Source of the DNA: Chloroflexota bacterium
GTDB lineage: Bacteria; Chloroflexota; Anaerolineae; UBA2200
Direction: 5' to 3'
Length of the DNA stretch: 62,488 nucleotides
Assembly (NCBI GenBank): GCA_030607875.1
Contig: JAUWJD010000018.1
Coordinates: forward strand, 1-62,488
Each line of letters begins with the position of its first letter. Positions within the stretch are counted from its first letter, which is position 1. The notes beneath the pieces are model-generated. The model was not told the DNA's origin and ran no database searches. It was given only the letters and a program-made list of their open reading frames with translations. Positions 60,625-62,488 of the stretch are shown in pieces. Position numbers and translations under genes: made by a program.

Positions 60625-61778
60625 TAGCCTTTCCCGTGTTGCTTGACGATGTTTTCGATGAGCGCTATCTGCCCTTGCATGTAAGCGACCCAAGCCTGTC
60701 GGAAGTCGTCGGAGCAAGCCTCGATATCCTGCTTGTTCTGCTCCAGGTGTTCCTGCAGGCTTTTCAGAGTTTCGGCAACTTTTGGCGGCCAGGCTTCCAA
60801 CTGTTCCAGGCGGATGGTCTGCTTCTCATCTACGCGCACCTGGTTGTCCTGCCATTCGCGCAATTCTGTGCGTTGTCTATCAGCCGCCAGACGCTGCAGT
60901 TCGACCATTTCCTTGCCCTGCTGGCGGACCTGGCTTTCCAGTTCACGCAGGTCATACATCGTTTTCCTGTTGCGCTCGAACTGGGCGGTGAATTCCTCCA
61001 TCTGATTGGCCCAGCGGGTGATCGGCGTCTGAATCGCTTTGACCTCTTTATCCAGGTCTTCTGTGAGTCGAGCCTGATCCTGCTGTTTGACCCGGAAAGC
61101 GTCTAGCTCTGCGCGCCGCCTCTTGCTCAGTTGTTCGAGTGCGCGCTGTGTTTGCTCGATCTTGGCATCCAGAGGGGGGCCAAGGGCTTCAAGTACAGCT
61201 TTGAGCTGCATGTTCCTGTTGTTCAAATCCTCGGCCGCCAACTTGGCCTCTGCCAGACTATCACGAAAAACCCGAGTGTCTTGCTCAAGCAGGTCTATGC
61301 GTGGCGGTTGAGCATCGACACGCTTGGACAATTCCGAGATCTGCTCCACGGCCTCAGTTACTTCACTGCGCAACTTGCTATCCTCATTGCGTAGGACAGT
61401 AATGGAGTTTTCGTACGAACCAAGAGCCTCCACTCGCTGCTGCATTTGCCGGATGATGCGGGCGACTGCCTCACTCTCCTGCCTTTCGGCCTGTGTCCGC
61501 TTCTCCTCCAGTCCTTCCTGCTCAGTGGTTTGTTTAGCTACCAGGCTGGCGAATTCAGTCCGGACGCTTTGGATTAAGCTTTCAAGGTGCTCAAACTTGG
61601 GGAGTTGGCTCTCGATACGGGACAGGGTGGCCTGAATCTCCTGCAACTGGCGAGCTTGCTCCGTGAGCTGAGTTTTCTGTATTTCAGTTTGGCTTTGCAG
61701 CGCCATCAGCAGCGCTTTGTCCTTGCGGTGCTCCTCATCAAGCCAGGTTAGTAATTGGGTCGCTTGGCTAGGGTCCAA
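60624..61778 (-). CDS. Long coiled-coil protein of unknown function
   Basis: 384 aa, almost entirely heptad-like Leu/Gln/Glu/Arg sequence from residue 15 to about 360, with no membrane segment or ATPase motif. Start TTG 61778 follows GAGGAGG. It heads the selB-nurA-herA operon behind the divergent promoter at 61976. SMC-like coiled-coil proteins in DNA-repair operons can act as scaffolds; that role is only suggested by context. Confidence 0.75.
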   Translation of the reverse strand: MDPSQATQLLTWLDEEHRKDKALLMALQSQTEIQKTQLTEQARQLQEIQATLSRIESQLPKFEHLESLIQSVRTEFASLVAKQTTEQEGLEEKRTQAERQESEAVARIIRQMQQRVEALGSYENSITVLRNEDSKLRSEVTEAVEQISELSKRVDAQPPRIDLLEQDTRVFRDSLAEAKLAAEDLNNRNMQLKAVLEALGPPLDAKIEQTQRALEQLSKRRRAELDAFRVKQQDQARLTEDLDKEVKAIQTPITRWANQMEEFTAQFERNRKTMYDLRELESQVRQQGKEMVELQRLAADRQRTELREWQDNQVRVDEKQTIRLEQLEAWPPKVAETLKSLQEHLEQNKQDIEACSDDFRQAWVAYMQGQIALIENIVKQHGKG

Positions 61779-61975
61779 GATTGCCTCCTCTTTGGACCAT
61801 GTGGTACAGGTCCTGTTCTTTTGCTGCAGGCATCACTACGAGCACGGTTTGTCCTGCGGCCTGCCTTGGAAGTTGTTGACCAGAGCACAGAGAGCAGTGG
61901 ATTCAATTCCCCAGAGGGCATCATGAAAGGTGTGCTCGTTGGCCCTTCCGCTAGTCTCGGTTGTGACTGACCACA

Positions 61976-62004
61976 ATTATACCAACATAGGCCATTTTGC
62001 ACAA
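61976..62004 (-). promoter_or_regulatory. Promoter of the coiled-coil/selB/nurA/herA operon
   Basis: On the minus strand TTGTGC (61999-62004), a 17-bp spacer and TATAAT (61976-61981). Its -35 overlaps the -35 of the tRNA-Ser promoter on the other strand. Confidence 0.7.
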
Positions 62005-62024
62005 TCTTTTTTTGACCCTATAAT
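61997..62024 (+). promoter_or_regulatory. Promoter of tRNA-Ser(GGA)
   Basis: TTGCAC (61997-62002), a 16-bp spacer and TATAAT (62019-62024), 10 bp before the tRNA. Confidence 0.7.
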
Positions 62025-62034
62025 TGCTGTCTGT

Positions 62035-62120
62035 GGAGAGGTCGCATAGTTTGGCCTAGTGCGCACGATTGGAAATCGTGTAGGCGATAAGCCTCGCGGG
62101 TTCGAATCCCGCCCTCTCCG
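62035..62120 (+). tRNA. tRNA-Ser (anticodon GGA)
   Basis: 86 nt: acceptor GGAGAGG with CCTCTCC, anticodon stem CACGA/TCGTG around TTGGAAA (anticodon GGA), a long variable arm typical of class II tRNAs, T-arm GCGGG TTCGAAT CCCGC, discriminator G. CCA is not encoded. Confidence 0.95.
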
Positions 62121-62169
62121 CTCTTGTTCTGGGTTTGACAAGCTCCATGCGACCAAGTAGAATAGGCTT

Positions 62170-62436
62170 GGCCGTGCTAGATGGGGAGCTAGCGGTGCCC
62201 TGTACCCGCAAACCGCTATAGCGGGATCGAATTCCCCCTCGAGGTGTGGCATCTCAGGACTGCCTCGGCCAAGTGGCGTTGAGGATTGGGTCCTACGCGG
62301 CAGAGGCCTGTGAACCCCGCCAGGTCCGGGAGGAAGCAACGGTAAGCAGATCCCTCTGGGCGCCGTAGGGTTGCCTGATCGGAGCAGGCTGTCTGAAGCA
62401 AGCTGGTGTGTTGAGATCAACAGGGGGTGCACGGCC
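62170..62436 (+). ncRNA. ffs: Signal recognition particle RNA (large bacterial type)
   Basis: 267 nt. The ends pair (GGCCGTGC 62170-62177 with GCACGGCC 62429-62436). CTAGATGGGGAG, GCGGTGCCCTGTA and CGCAAACCGCTATAGCGGG near the 5' end form the Alu-type domain, as in Bacillus/Thermus SRP RNA. The conserved S-domain apical loop GTCCGGGAGGAAGCAACGGT lies near 62323-62342. It works with Ffh in cotranslational membrane targeting. Confidence 0.93.
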
Positions 62437-62448
62437 ATGCAAAACACT

Positions 62449-62482
62449 GAGGGTGGGTATTGTCCCCCACCCTCTTTCAGTT
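62449..62482 (+). terminator. Terminator after the SRP RNA
   Basis: GAGGGTGGG (62449-62457) with CCCACCCTC (62466-62474), followed by TTTCAGTTGT. Confidence 0.8.
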
Positions 62483-62488
62483 GTGATG

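Overview
The window looks like a chromosomal segment of a Chloroflexota bacterium, probably Anaerolineae. This is inferred from gene content: secreted glycosidases with Pro/Thr-rich linkers, a giant subtilase ending in a YLPVV-type tail, a large (~267 nt) SRP RNA, T-box control of leuS, and MoxR/DUF58/DUF4129 and HerA/NurA operons. No marker gene was compared against a database, so the assignment is provisional.

Layout. 0-6 kb: two tandem glycosidase paralogues (the first cut by the window edge), murA, mreB-like and rex. 6-17.4 kb: a MacA/MacB-type efflux operon and a 2,325-residue secreted subtilisin-like protease with Kelch, DUF11 and duplicated beta-rich modules. 17.4-19.5 kb: about 1.8 kb without ordinary genes. 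It carries clusters of ~10-bp phased direct repeats (consensus near TGGCGTATAA) ending at a 66-aa MerR/excisionase-like DNA-binding protein. 19.5-22.6 kb: tRNA-Ala(CGC), then a full T-box leader with a second tRNA-Ala(GGC) inserted in it, then leuS. 22.7-29.8 kb: isoaspartyl peptidase, xseA-xseB, a threonine-to-glycine operon (epimerase-type tdh and kbl), rplI and small genes.

30-40 kb looks like an accessory island: a glycosyltransferase operon with a broken methyltransferase, a MITE-like element, a permease split into two half-genes, a Rad50/SMC-like ATPase with a 59-aa partner, and the deletion scar of a restriction-modification locus. It ends with a decayed tyrosine-recombinase gene that abuts the 3' end of tRNA-Sec. 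40-49 kb: DUF429, a methyltransferase, a perfect parS site, rpsT, and a moxR-DUF58-DUF4129-GT-C operon. 49-62.5 kb: ssb, an amidohydrolase, a radical SAM enzyme, and a minus-strand operon of coiled-coil protein, selB, nurA, a HAS-barrel-like protein, herA and a protein combining two ribbon-helix-helix-like segments, two LysM motifs and a glycosidase fold. The window ends with tRNA-Ser(GGA) and the SRP RNA.

Functional links. tRNA-Sec and SelB together imply selenocysteine decoding; selA, selD and a selenoprotein were not found here. Most clusters have clear sigma-70-like TTGACA/TATAAT promoters. The least ordinary items are the phased repeat arrays with their small HTH gene, the tRNA nested in the leuS T-box, the RHH-LysM-glycosidase protein in the herA/nurA/selB operon, and the ATPase plus small-partner pair beside a tRNA-Sec integration scar.
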